Below, in pieces: positions 1-9,400 of a stretch of 64,000 nt of DNA; the stretch's first letter is position 1; every line of letters starts with the position of its first letter. A program made the position numbers and the translations under genes. Below the pieces are notes generated by a model. That model was given only the letters and a program-made list of their open reading frames with translations, had not been told where the DNA came from and ran no database searches. The stretch covers positions 62,001-126,000 of the forward strand of contig JARGFU010000005.1 in NCBI GenBank assembly GCA_029210625.1. The letters run 5' to 3'. The stretch comes from Deltaproteobacteria bacterium (GTDB lineage: Bacteria > Myxococcota > Myxococcia > SLRQ01).

Positions 1-2
1 TG

Positions 3-1433
3 CTCGGCGCCGGGGCGATGGGGCAGGTCTACCGGGCGATCGACGCCCTCACCGGCGAGACGGTCGCGGTGAAGATCCTGGCCCCCTCCTCCCTGCGGGG
101 CGCGGGCGGCGCCGAGGATCGCTTCTACCGCGAGGCGCGCATCGCCCAGACCATCGACGACCCTGGCCTGGTGCGGGTCCGCCACGCCCAGCCGGAGGAG
201 GGCATCCTGGTGATGGAGTTCCTCCCCGGAGGCACCCTCGCCGATCGCCTCCGCGGCGGGCGCCACCTCCCCTGGCCCGTCGTGGTCCGCCTCGGGGTGG
301 AGGCCGCGCGAGCCCTGGCCGCGGCCCACCGGCGGGGCGTGCTCCACCGGGACGTGAAGCCCGCCAACCTGCTCTTCGACGCCCTCGGCTCGGTGCACCT
401 CGGCGACTTCGGCGCGGCGCACCTCGTCTCCTTCCAGCAGACCGGCACCGGCTACCTCCTGGGGACGCTCGCCTTCATGGCCCCCGAGCAGCTGGAGGCG
501 GCGGCGCTGGACGGGCGCACCGACCTCTACGCCCTGGCCGTCACCCTCTACCGGGCGGCCACCGGCCACCTGCCCTTTCCCGGGCCGCAGGTGGCGGCGC
601 AGCAGCGCGCCGGCGCCCGGCCGCCCTCCACGCTGCAGCCGCAGCTGGAGGGGCAGGCCATCGACGCCTTCTTCGAGCGGGCCCTGGCGCACGATCGCGC
701 CGACCGCTTCGAGAGCGGCGAGGCCTTCGCCCGGGCGCTCGGCGCCCTCGCCGAGCTCGGGGGCGGCGCCGAGGCGGCCCCGGCCCCCACGCCCGCGGGA
801 GCTCCGGCAGAGGACTCCGCGCGCCCGGGGCCGCGCTTCGACTTCGAGACGGCGCTCGGTCAGCGGGTCCACCTGGCGCGCGACGCCCGCCTCGGCCGGC
901 GGGTGGTGGTGGAGACCCTCCCCGGGGACATCTCGCCCGCGACCCTGGCCCGGCTGCGCGAGCTGGCCGCGGCGGGGAACCCTCACCTGCAGCCCCTCCT
1001 CGATCTCCTCCCGGAGGAGAGCCTGGCCATCTACCATCTCGTCGAGGGGCTGACCCTCGAGGAGGAGCTCTCGCGGCCGGGCGGGGCTCCGGGCCGGGAC
1101 CGGCGGCTGCGCCTCGCCGCGGACGTGGCCCGCGCGCTGCGGGACCACCCGGGTCCCTTGCGCCCGGGGCGGATCCGCATCGTCGGGGGTCGCGCGATCC
1201 TCCTGCTGGCGGGCATCGAGGCCCTCCACGCGGGGGCGGAGCCGCCCGCCGACGCCCGCCCGGCGGTGGCCCGGGTGGAGCGCTGGCTCGCGCTCGGCGC
1301 GGACCCGGGGGAGCTCTCCCCCGAGGTGGCCGCCGGGCACCTGGCCGCGCTCCGGGAGCCCGACGCCCCCGAGGCGCCGGCCGAGGCCGAGGCGCTCTCA
1401 CGATGGCTCGACGCGGGGCGGGCCGGAGGGTAA
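3..1433 (+). CDS. Serine/threonine protein kinase with pseudokinase-like C-terminal half (5' end outside window)
   Basis: Hanks-type kinase that phosphorylates Ser/Thr on target proteins. The window opens inside the glycine loop: the first complete codons read LGAGAMGQVY, so the true start lies upstream. Counting from the loop Met, the ATP-binding Lys is residue 19 (AVKIL), the catalytic loop HRDVKPANLL is at about 110, DFG is at 130-132 and APE at 155-157. All key residues for an active kinase are present. No membrane segment is visible. After an Ala/Pro-rich linker (about 250-272), residues 273-410 look like a second kinase fold (ALGQRVHLARDARLGRRV, then LVEGLTLEEEL) with no HRD or DFG, so probably a pseudokinase; this part is inference. 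It overlaps or abuts the MshEN gene downstream and heads an apparent four-gene operon. Confidence 0.93.
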   Translation, partial: LGAGAMGQVYRAIDALTGETVAVKILAPSSLRGAGGAEDRFYREARIAQTIDDPGLVRVRHAQPEEGILVMEFLPGGTLADRLRGGRHLPWPVVVRLGVEAARALAAAHRRGVLHRDVKPANLLFDALGSVHLGDFGAAHLVSFQQTGTGYLLGTLAFMAPEQLEAAALDGRTDLYALAVTLYRAATGHLPFPGPQVAAQQRAGARPPSTLQPQLEGQAIDAFFERALAHDRADRFESGEAFARALGALAELGGGAEAAPAPTPAGAPAEDSARPGPRFDFETALGQRVHLARDARLGRRVVVETLPGDISPATLARLRELAAAGNPHLQPLLDLLPEESLAIYHLVEGLTLEEELSRPGGAPGRDRRLRLAADVARALRDHPGPLRPGRIRIVGGRAILLLAGIEALHAGAEPPADARPAVARVERWLALGADPGELSPEVAAGHLAALREPDAPEAPAEAEALSRWLDAGRAGG

Positions 1434-2731
1434 ATCCCGGACTCTTGGTCGACCGAGTGCAAGTCGAGGCGCGCTACGCGCTGCGGGAGAAGTTCGAGGC
1501 CCGGCTGCGAGCCGCGCTGGTGCGGGACGGTCACGTCTCGCCGGCCCGGATGAAGGAGGCCCTCGACCGCCAGGTCGTGCACGGCGCTCACCTCGCCACC
1601 AACCTGTGGGAGCTGGGCTTCGTCGAGGGCAAGGTGCTCACCCGCGTCTCCTGCGAGCTGCTGGGCATCACGGCCGTCGCCCCGCAGGTGATCCTCCTGG
1701 CCAAGGGCGAGATCTTCCGCCTCCTGCCGGTGCACTTCATCCAGCAGCACCAGATCCTGCCCTTCTTCGTCGAGGGCCGGACCCTCCACGTCGCCATGGC
1801 CGAGCCCTGGGACCTGCCCACCGTCGAGCGGGCCGCCCACCACTGCGGCCTCGCCGTCCGGCAGCACTTCCTGGGTGAGGTCCCCATGGCCCGGGTGCTC
1901 CACCGGGTCCTCGGCCTGCCGATCTCGGCCCGCTTCGAGCTCGGCCGCCGCCTCTTCCAGCAGGCGCGCCGCCCCGAGGGCGCCCCCACCGGGCCGCAGG
2001 GCGATCTGATCGACGAGTCGGAGTTCAACGCCCTCTACGCCAGCCACACGGCGACGCCGCTCCTGGCGGTGCCGCCGGTCGCGCCGCTGCCCCCGGAGCC
2101 CGAGCTCTCCTTCGACGTCGATCTCGAGCTCGACGCGCTGGACGAGCTCGACCTCGACGAGAGCGGGGTCGGGCTCGACGAGCCGATCCTCGAGCTCAAG
2201 CCGGAGGACATGCTCCCCGTCGAGGCGGACGTCTCCCTGGTGCCCATCGAGGACCTCGCCGAGGCCACCGCCCTCCTGGAGGCCGCCACCTCCCGCCGCC
2301 AGGTGGGCGAGGTCATGGTCCGCTTCTGCCTCTCGCGGGGCGAGCGGGTGGCGCTGCTGACCCTGGACGGGACCTTCTGGGCGGGCTGGACCGGCACCGG
2401 CGTCGGGGTCGACGTCCGGGCGCTGGAGTCGCTGATGGTGCCGGCGGAGGAGGGGACGGTCTTCGGCCTCGTCGCCTCGACCGGCGCCCACTTCCTGGGG
2501 CCCCTGCTGCCCCACCGGATCCACAAGCGCTTCCTGTCGGTCCTCGGTGAGGGGGAGCCCACCACGGTCGGCTTCTTCCCGGTCCGCTATCGCGGGCGCG
2601 TGGTCTTCGGCGTCTACCTGGACGGCGGTGGGGGGCGGACCGTATCGGTGGACATCGCCGAGATCCTGCTCCTGGCGCAGCGCGTGCCCGGAGCCCTGGA
2701 GAAACTGGTGCAGAGGAGACTCGAGAGATGA
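1403..2731 (+). CDS. MshEN (GspE N-terminal)-domain protein with C-terminal GAF-like region
   Basis: Residues about 25-150 resemble the N-terminal domain of type II secretion/pilus ATPases (MshEN/GSPII_E_N): AALVRDGHVSPARMKEALDRQ, then LATNLWELGFVEGKVL and LLPVHFIQQHQILPFFVEG. No Walker A ATPase follows, so this is a stand-alone regulatory module. Some MshEN domains bind cyclic di-GMP; whether this one does cannot be told by eye. A long acidic segment (about 200-280) links to a C-terminal region (about 290-442) whose alternating strands look GAF-like. The start is uncertain: ATG 1403 overlaps the kinase by 31 bases, while TTG 1445 and GTG 1457 in the same frame would remove the overlap. The stop overlaps the next start (ATGA). 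Its place behind a Ser/Thr kinase suggests a signalling role, possibly as substrate or partner. Confidence 0.8.
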   Translation: MARRGAGRRVNPGLLVDRVQVEARYALREKFEARLRAALVRDGHVSPARMKEALDRQVVHGAHLATNLWELGFVEGKVLTRVSCELLGITAVAPQVILLAKGEIFRLLPVHFIQQHQILPFFVEGRTLHVAMAEPWDLPTVERAAHHCGLAVRQHFLGEVPMARVLHRVLGLPISARFELGRRLFQQARRPEGAPTGPQGDLIDESEFNALYASHTATPLLAVPPVAPLPPEPELSFDVDLELDALDELDLDESGVGLDEPILELKPEDMLPVEADVSLVPIEDLAEATALLEAATSRRQVGEVMVRFCLSRGERVALLTLDGTFWAGWTGTGVGVDVRALESLMVPAEEGTVFGLVASTGAHFLGPLLPHRIHKRFLSVLGEGEPTTVGFFPVRYRGRVVFGVYLDGGGGRTVSVDIAEILLLAQRVPGALEKLVQRRLER

Positions 2732-3447
2732 GCAGCGAGGCACAGACGGCAGTCATCGTGGGGGTCGGACCGGGGCTGGGCACGGCGCTGGCCCGCCGCC
2801 TGGCGGAAGAGGAGATGAAGCTCGCCCTGGTCGCGCGCTCCAAGGACCGCATCTCCAAGCTCGCCGAGGAGCTCGACTTCATCGCCAGCGAGGCCACCGC
2901 CTACGTCGCGGACGCGACGAAGGAGAGCGACGTCCGCAACCTCTTCGAGGCGGTCAGCGAGGACCTCGGCCTGCCCGACCTCGTCATCTTCAACGCGGGG
3001 GCGAGCCAGCGGCGCAGCATCCTCGAGGTGGGCACCAGCGACCTCGAGGATCAGTGGCGGCAGAACTGCCTCGGCGGCTTCCTCGTCGGGCGCGAGGCCC
3101 TGCGGATGATGGTGCCCCGCGGCGAGGGCACGCTCCTCTTCTCCGGCTCCACCGGCTCGGTGAGCGCCGCGGCGGGCTTCGCCGGCTTCTCGGTGGGCAA
3201 GTTCGGCCTGCGCGCCCTCGCCCAGTCCATGGCGCGCGAGGTCGGCCCCCTCGGGGTGCACGTCGGGCACATCGTCATCGACGGCGAGATCCTCTCCGAG
3301 CGCAACCGCCAGGCCCTGGTCGATCGCTCGCCCGACGAGTTCCTCACCCCCGAGGCGACCGCCGAGGCCTTCCTCCAGCTGCACCGGCAGAAGCGCAGCG
3401 CCTGGAGCTTCGAGATGGATCTGCGCCCCTGGAAGGAGCGCTTCTAG
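2728..3447 (+). CDS. Atypical short-chain dehydrogenase/reductase lacking the catalytic Tyr
   Basis: A 239-residue Rossmann-fold protein of classical SDR size. The nucleotide-binding motif is GVGPGLG (residues about 11-17) instead of TGxxxGxG, followed by FNAGA in place of NNAG. The Ser is present (LLFSGSTGSVS), but the YxxxK motif reads FSVGK, so Phe replaces the catalytic Tyr while Lys is kept. This is the signature of the SDR subgroup described as classical SDR_c10, which lacks the active-site Tyr. The protein probably binds NAD(P), but its reaction, if any, is unknown. The ATG lies in the ATGA overlap with the upstream stop, and the TAG stop touches the GTG start of the esterase, so the genes are probably translationally coupled. 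Confidence 0.88.
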   Translation: MSSEAQTAVIVGVGPGLGTALARRLAEEEMKLALVARSKDRISKLAEELDFIASEATAYVADATKESDVRNLFEAVSEDLGLPDLVIFNAGASQRRSILEVGTSDLEDQWRQNCLGGFLVGREALRMMVPRGEGTLLFSGSTGSVSAAAGFAGFSVGKFGLRALAQSMAREVGPLGVHVGHIVIDGEILSERNRQALVDRSPDEFLTPEATAEAFLQLHRQKRSAWSFEMDLRPWKERF

Positions 3448-5564
3448 TGGTGCGACGCCTGTCGACCCTCCTCGTCCTCTCCCTGCTCGGACTCGCGGCC
3501 TGCGGTGAAGGCGGCGGCGGCGGCGGAGGGGGCCCCGACGGGGGGAGCGACGGCGGCAGCCGCACCTACCAGTACCGGGCCCTGGCGGGGGTCTCGATGG
3601 GGGCCATCGGCACCGGCCTCCTGGGGACCCGGGAGCCCGGCGTCTTCGACGCCCTCGGCCCCCTCGGGGGCAGCCTCGATCTGCGCTACTTCCTCCACTA
3701 CTTCGAGGACCACCCCCTCTCGGGCTTCTGCACCTACGAGGACACCCTCGCGATCCTCCAGGCGGCCGGGGGCGACCCCGAGGCCCTGAACGACATCGCG
3801 GCCATCGAGGCCTGCGCGGTGCGCGCCCCGGCCACCGAGCGCTTCGAGCACGCGATGGACTTCAACCACTGGTGGTACGACGACAACGGCGGCACCTTCG
3901 ACCGCTCGTCCTACATCGACCTGCTCGAGGACGTCTCCCAGGCGCTGGGCAACCCCGCCTTCCACAACCCCGAGAACCCCTTCTTCCCGCCGGGGGTGGA
4001 CGAGAGCGCGACCTGCGCCGACCCCATCGTCTTCCCCGGCACCGACCACGGCGGCGACGCACCGGTCTACAACGACCGCTTCAACCCCGAGGGGCGCTTC
4101 GACGTCATCACCTTCTGCGACGGCGAGGAGCCCATCGTCACCTGCGAGCAGACCGGGCAGGTCGTGGACTTCTGCGCGGGAGTGGATCCCGACACCTTCT
4201 GCGGCGCGGACGGGCCGGCGGTGCAGCTCCCCAAGAACCGCCTCAAGGCGCAGTACCCCGAGGTCTACTACCGGGAGAAGGGCAGCTTCGATCCCTGCCG
4301 CCCGCACAGCGAGCGGCTGCGGGTGGTGCTCGCCGTGGACTACGACGGCGACGGCGTCCGCGACTACGGCGAGCCGGTGATCGTCAACGGCCGCGAGCGC
4401 TGGGAGGACACCGGCGCCGACGGCTGCCCCTCCACCGAGGAGGACGGCGCGGGCGGCTGCACCACGGCCGCCGAGAGCCCCCACGATCCGGTGACCAACC
4501 CCGACCCCAACGGCGACGATCACGACTGGGAGAGGAACGCGCTGGGCACCGAGGGAGACTGGGTCTGGCAGGAGGGCGAGCCCTTCACCGACGCGGGCCT
4601 CGACGGCGTGGCCGGCACCGGCGACCACGGCGAGGGCAACGGCCGCTACGATCTCTCCGACGGCGCCGCGCGCTGGCTCACGGTCGGGCCCCGCAGCCAG
4701 CTCGAGCGCTGGAGCGACGAGGAGCTGGCGAACACCGACTTCTGGTTCGATGGGGGCATCCGCGACATCTTCAACCTCGGGGTGAGCGCGGCGCAGACCT
4801 ACGGGCACGTCGCCGCCCGCGACCCGCAGAGCCTCTTCATCCAGAACTTCCCCGAGGTGCCCACCTACGACGACGTGCCGGTGGACCCCTTCGACTTCCG
4901 GGAGGTCGACTGGGCGCGGATCCCCGGCAAGGTGCTCTTCCTCTACGGCGACCCCGACGCCACCGACGCGCAGTGGCGGGACGGCGACGGCGCCCACGTG
5001 GGGACGGTCAAGCAGGTCCTCGACCGCATGAACCTCCTCTTCGCCTGGCTCTCCGAGCGCTTCCCGGAAGGGGACGACTCCGGCGACGACTTCGGCTCCT
5101 ACTCCGAGCTCGTCCTGGACGAGAGCTACTACTCCGAGGCGCTCGGCTCCGACCGCGTCTACTCCCGGGCCCTGCCGCCGGGCTACTTCGATCCGGCCAA
5201 CGCCGAGCGCAGCTACCCGGTGGTCTACTTCCTCCACGGCTACGGGCAGGACCCCACCGGGATGAGCGGCGCCAACGTCGTCCTGACCGGCTACATGGCC
5301 GAGGCCCTCCTCGAGAAGATGATCGTCGTCTACGTCGACGGCCGCTGCTGCTTCCGCAACGCGGCCGGCGAGCGCGACTGCCACGAGCCGGCGGACGCCC
5401 CCGACAAGGGGCCGGGGTGGGTGCGCGAGTGCCACCGGGGCTCCTTCTACGTCGACTCCCAGGGCAAGGCGGCGGGGGAGGGCACCGCCTACGGGGCCTC
5501 GCTCGACGAGCTCATGGCCCACATCGAGGCCACCTACCGGGTGAAGGCCCCCGCCACGCGCTGA
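3447..5564 (+). CDS. Secreted lipoprotein esterase with circularly permuted alpha/beta-hydrolase fold
   Basis: About 705 residues. The frame is open further upstream, but GTG 3447 (or GTG 3450) directly overlaps the SDR stop and gives a lipoprotein signal (LSLLGLAACGEG, lipobox LAAC) with a Gly-rich linker. The mature N-terminus begins YRALAGVSMGAIG, the nucleophile-elbow GxSxG motif of esterase D/Fes-type hydrolases (PF00756). The part that normally precedes it lies at the C-terminus: YPVVYFLHGYGQDP (oxyanion strand), KMIVVYVDG and LMAHIEATYRVKAPATR, after which the protein stops. The family order is therefore rotated. The middle (about 150-470) holds Asp/Gly-rich loops such as DYDGDGVRDYGEP that may bind calcium. 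The catalytic acid and His could not be assigned. Likely role: surface or periplasmic ester hydrolysis; substrate unknown. Confidence 0.85.
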   Translation: MVRRLSTLLVLSLLGLAACGEGGGGGGGGPDGGSDGGSRTYQYRALAGVSMGAIGTGLLGTREPGVFDALGPLGGSLDLRYFLHYFEDHPLSGFCTYEDTLAILQAAGGDPEALNDIAAIEACAVRAPATERFEHAMDFNHWWYDDNGGTFDRSSYIDLLEDVSQALGNPAFHNPENPFFPPGVDESATCADPIVFPGTDHGGDAPVYNDRFNPEGRFDVITFCDGEEPIVTCEQTGQVVDFCAGVDPDTFCGADGPAVQLPKNRLKAQYPEVYYREKGSFDPCRPHSERLRVVLAVDYDGDGVRDYGEPVIVNGRERWEDTGADGCPSTEEDGAGGCTTAAESPHDPVTNPDPNGDDHDWERNALGTEGDWVWQEGEPFTDAGLDGVAGTGDHGEGNGRYDLSDGAARWLTVGPRSQLERWSDEELANTDFWFDGGIRDIFNLGVSAAQTYGHVAARDPQSLFIQNFPEVPTYDDVPVDPFDFREVDWARIPGKVLFLYGDPDATDAQWRDGDGAHVGTVKQVLDRMNLLFAWLSERFPEGDDSGDDFGSYSELVLDESYYSEALGSDRVYSRALPPGYFDPANAERSYPVVYFLHGYGQDPTGMSGANVVLTGYMAEALLEKMIVVYVDGRCCFRNAAGERDCHEPADAPDKGPGWVRECHRGSFYVDSQGKAAGEGTAYGASLDELMAHIEATYRVKAPATR

Positions 5565-5575
5565 TCGGATTCGGC

Positions 5576-5581
5576 TATAGT
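5576..5581 (+). promoter_or_regulatory. Possible -10 box upstream of the CNBD gene
   Basis: TATAGT lies 45 bases before the ATG at 5627 in the short gap after the esterase. No good -35 hexamer is visible at 16-18 bases upstream. A Shine-Dalgarno-like GGGGGAAGAGAG precedes the ATG. Confidence 0.3.
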
Positions 5582-5626
5582 CGTCTCTGCACCGGGGGGG
5601 TGGGTTGATCCCGGGGGAAGAGAGAG

Positions 5627-6121
5627 ATGACCGATCGGGAAGCCGTCGCGAGGATGAAGCTCGCGAAGCTGGACGCAGCCACGCTGGTCCGACAGGACCC
5701 TCTGCTCGAGCGCTCACACCTCCTGCAGGCGCTGGGGGAGGCGGCGGAGGCCGTCCTCGCCCGGGCGGGCCTGCGCCGCTATCCCGGCGGGGCGACGATC
5801 TACGGCGAGCACTCCTCGCCGGACCGGATCTACCTGCTGGCCCGGGGGGAGGTCGTCCTGCTGAGCTCGGGCGGCGCCGACGCCACGCCCCTGGTCACCC
5901 TCCACCCCGGAGACTGCTTCGGCACCGGGGCGGCCCTGGAGCCCCCCGCCCGCGCCGTCACCGTGCGGGCGGTCGGGACGGCCGATCTGGTGGAGATCCC
6001 GGCCGAGCCCCTCCGGGAGCTGGCCCGCAACGACCCGACCTTCTCGAGCTTCCTCCAGCAGTGCCACGAGCGGCTGAAGGGGGCGAAGAGCGAGCTCGAT
6101 GACTTCCTGGACCGCTGGTAG
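5627..6121 (+). CDS. Cyclic-nucleotide-binding-domain protein (stand-alone, Crp-like effector domain)
   Basis: A 164-residue cytoplasmic protein. Residues about 30-140 form one CNBD/cupin-type beta-roll: RRYPGGATIYGEHSSPDRIY, LLARGEVVLLSS, LHPGDCFGTGAAL, VTVRAVGTADLVEIPAEPL. The phosphate-binding cassette position lacks the clear Gly-Glu...Arg set of Crp, so ligand binding is uncertain. There is no helix-turn-helix after it, only a short C-terminal helix (QQCHERLKGAKSELDDFLDRW region), so it is not a Crp-type transcription factor by itself. It may act as a sensor subunit. The zinc-ribbon gene follows 12 bases later with its own SD, suggesting co-transcription. Confidence 0.82.
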   Translation: MTDREAVARMKLAKLDAATLVRQDPLLERSHLLQALGEAAEAVLARAGLRRYPGGATIYGEHSSPDRIYLLARGEVVLLSSGGADATPLVTLHPGDCFGTGAALEPPARAVTVRAVGTADLVEIPAEPLRELARNDPTFSSFLQQCHERLKGAKSELDDFLDRW

Positions 6122-6133
6122 GAGGCGAAGACC

Positions 6134-6337
6134 ATGGGAATGGACCAACACGGCTACGACGACGACGAGAAGGAAGCGGCGAAGCGCTACAACGAGTTCG
6201 AGTGCCCGGACTGTGACGCCAACAACCCCGTGGATGATGGCTTCACCGACGGCTCCGAGGTCCGCTGCTACTACTGCGGCATGGCCTACCAGGTGCAGGT
6301 CACCGAGGCCGGCAAGCTGAAGTACAAGGCGGTCTAA
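6134..6337 (+). CDS. Small zinc-ribbon protein
   Basis: A 67-residue protein with two CxxC knuckles, CPDC and CYYC, 22 residues apart, which together should bind one zinc ion (ECPDCDANNPVDDGF then VRCYYCGMAYQVQV). The N-terminus is acidic and charged (YDDDEKEAAKRYNE). The ATG at 6134 has a strong SD (AGGAGG at 6120-6125). It probably shares an mRNA with the CNBD gene just upstream. No specific function is recognisable; such ribbons usually mediate protein or nucleic-acid contacts. Confidence 0.8.
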   Translation: MGMDQHGYDDDEKEAAKRYNEFECPDCDANNPVDDGFTDGSEVRCYYCGMAYQVQVTEAGKLKYKAV

Positions 6338-6387
6338 GTATTCGAAAAAACGGGCAGGAAGGAAGTGGCTCGACCCCCGACCTCCCC

Positions 6388-6393
6388 TATAAT
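6388..6393 (+). promoter_or_regulatory. -10 box (TATAAT) upstream of the giant DUF11 protein
   Basis: A perfect TATAAT lies in the 130-base gap between the zinc-ribbon gene and the giant gene. Transcription would start near 6400, which makes the in-frame TTG at 6400 an unlikely start and favours ATG 6469. No clear -35 is visible at the usual spacing. Confidence 0.45.
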
Positions 6394-6468
6394 CGATGAT
6401 TGCCCGTCCGGTGGGGCCGCGCACGAGGGGTGCGCGGGAACACGACCACCCGGCGGCCGAAGATCATC

Positions 6469-9400
6469 ATGAGGCAGACCTTGGCGATCCCGCGAGGGAG
6501 CAGAGGCCGCGTGCCGGACCCATGGTCCGGAGGCGGCTCCTCCCTCCTCCTGCTCGTCCTGTTCCTGGCGCTCCTCGCCTGGCCCTCCCGGGCCGCGGCG
6601 GTGGTGACCGGGACCGCGCCGAGCCTCTACCAGAGCTTCACCGTCCAGGGCTCGGCCCAGACGACGGGCAACACCCTGATGATCCTCGCCCTCGAGGATC
6701 CCCGGGTGAACGACACGCTGCTGGATCCCTCCTTCACCTCCGCGAACCTCTCCGGGGTGCCCATCAACGCCACCATCGAGGGGGCCTACGTCTTCTACTC
6801 CGGCCGCACCGACGCGGTCGCCGACGATCAGTTCGACTTCTACACCCCCGATGGCGTGATGCGGCCCCTGGTGGCCGGCCTCTGCCGCAACCTCACCTAC
6901 GGCGGCCAGAGCTTCTTCTACTGCCGCCGGGACGTCACCTCGCAGGTGCGCGCCGTCTCCGCCGCCCGGGGCGGTGACGTCAACGGCGTCTACAACGTCA
7001 ACGGCGTCCAGGCCCGGGTGGGCGTGCGCGGCAGCCTCTCCAACGGCTGCGCCTTCACCGATCCCGGCTGCCAGGCCGCCTACGCCGGGTGGTCGCTGGT
7101 GGTGGTCTGGTCCAGCGAGACGGCCCCGGGGGTGCGCAACCTCCTCCTCTACGACGGCTTCTACGGCTGCGACGAGACCACGACCTCGGGGATCTCGGCG
7201 CCGATCCCGCTCTCGGGCTTCACCGTCGGCGATCCCGCCGGCGGCGAGATCGTCTTCTTCGCCCTGGAGGGCGACCCCCACCTCGGCAGCCCCCCGGGGG
7301 GCATCGAGTGGGGCGACTGGATGCAGTTCAACCCGCAGAGCGGCAGCGGGGTGCTCCTCCAGTCGGCCTCCAATCCACCGCGCAACCTCTTCAACAGCAC
7401 GGTGCAGCAGGCGGGCGTGCCCTTCAACGGGGTGGACCTCGACGCCATCGACCTGGGGCCCACCGGGCTGAACCTGCTCTCGCCCGGCGACACCAGCGCG
7501 AGCATCGTCCCCGGCTCGGGGGACGGCGTCCTCGACGGCGGCCAGCAGGGGGAGCTCTTCATCCTCGGCTGGGTGCTCCTGGGCATCGACACCATCGCCC
7601 CCTCCCTGGGGCAGGCCTCGACCAAGCGGGTGGACAAGACCACCGCGGCCTCCGGCGAGACCCTCACCTACACCCTGACCCTCACCAACTCCGGCAACGA
7701 CTTGGCGCCGGGGGTGATCGTGCAGGACGCCCCGCCGGCGGGCACGACCTACATCCCCGGCACCACCACCCTCGACGGGCTGCCCGTGCCCGACAGCGGC
7801 AGCAACAGCGCCCTGGTCTCGGGGCTGAACATCGGGGACCTCGACTACCGGGTCGGCACCACCACCACCAAGACCGTCTCCTTCCAGGTGTCGATCGACG
7901 CGGGCACCTCCGACGGCGCCTCGATCTGCAACCAGGCGACCGTCGACTCCAGCCGCTCGGTGCTCGTCACCCTCACCACCAGCCCCTGCACCACCGTCCA
8001 GGCTCCTGAGCTGCGCGACCCGCAGGTGCTGGAGGTCACCGATCTGAACGGCGGGGTGGTCCAGCCCGGGGATCGCCTGCGCTACCGGGTCCGCCTCTAC
8101 AACGACGGCAACCAGCCCGCCCAGCAGGTCCGCTACGTCCAGCCCCTGCCCGCCCACGTGAAGGACCTGGTGGTCCTGGCGGTGCCGCCGGGCGCCACCG
8201 ACGGCTCCGCCCTGCCGCAGATCGACGTCTCCAACATCACGGTGCCCGGGAGCTTCTCGGTCGAGCTCCTCTTCGAGGTGACGATCCTCGACGAGGCCGA
8301 GCTGATCGCCGCCGGCGTGCCCTCCTCGGGCATCGACGGGCTGCTGATCTCCACCCAGGGTGAGCTGCAGGCCCCCTGGCTGACCGCGCCCCTGCTCACC
8401 GACGACCCCTCCACCGCCGCCACTCCGGACCCCACGCGGGTGCGCCTCTCCTACGCGGTGGATCTGACGAGCTCGGCCAAGGCCGGGGTCGACGACAACG
8501 GCGCCCCCCTCCAGGGCCGCGACACCGTCACCTACACCCTCACCCTGCGCAACACCGGGAACCGGGCGGCCACCGCCCGCATCGTGGACAACCTCCCGGC
8601 CGAGGTGGAGGCCTGCACGATCCTCTCCTCGCCCGTGCCCGCCACCTGCAGCGCCAGTGGGGGGACCAACGGGACCGGACAGCTCGTCGCCAACGGCATC
8701 CCCGTCTCGGCGGGGGGCACCACCCTCATCAGCTTCCAGGTGCGGGTGCAGGAGGACGCCATCGACGGCGCGCTGGTGACCAACGTCGCCTCGCTGACCG
8801 CCCTCGAGACCACCGGCACCCTCACCCTGAGCTCCACGGGCCTGCGGATCCTCAACCGCGCCCACCTCTCGGCCTCCACCAAGATCGTGGTGGACGCCAA
8901 CGGCGCCCCGGTGGAGCCGGGGGATCGGCTCGACTACCAGCTGGCCATCCGCAACTCGGGCAACCGGGCGGCGACCGGCGTGACCGTCTCCGACCTGATC
9001 GACACCAACCTCTCCATCCTCTCGGTGGGGCAGGGCGGGCTGATCTCGGGCGGCCAGGTCACCTGGAACGCCATCAGCACCCCGGCGCTCGCGCGGATCG
9101 AGCCGGCCCAGGAGGTGCTCCTCGACCTCGCCGTGCAGGTGAGCACCCCGCTGCCCAACGGCACCTTGATCTCCAACCAGGGCGTCATCACGGCCCCGGA
9201 GATCACCGGGCCGGCGCTCACCGACGATCCCACCACCCTCGAGGTCGGCGATCCCACCCGGGTGCGGGTCCAGAGCCTGCCCAACTTCGTCTTCGAGAAG
9301 CGGGTGATCGATCTCGGCGGGGGCCCCGTGCGCCCCGGCGATCGGCTCCGCTACGAGCTGATCCTGCGCAACACGGGCCCCGGCGACGCCACCTCGATCG

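Noticed and set aside
2547-3446. Long N-terminal extension of the esterase
   Set aside because: The extension is out-of-frame translation of the MshEN and SDR genes; the lipoprotein signal at 3447 sets the start.
3444-5717. Minus-strand open frame of about 757 codons opposite the permuted esterase
   Set aside because: Composition is typical of antisense of GC-rich coding DNA; the esterase motifs on the plus strand are decisive.
6400-6468. TTG 6400 as the start of the giant protein
   Set aside because: It coincides with the predicted transcription start of the TATAAT box at 6388, and the extra residues disrupt the signal peptide context; ATG 6469 fits better.
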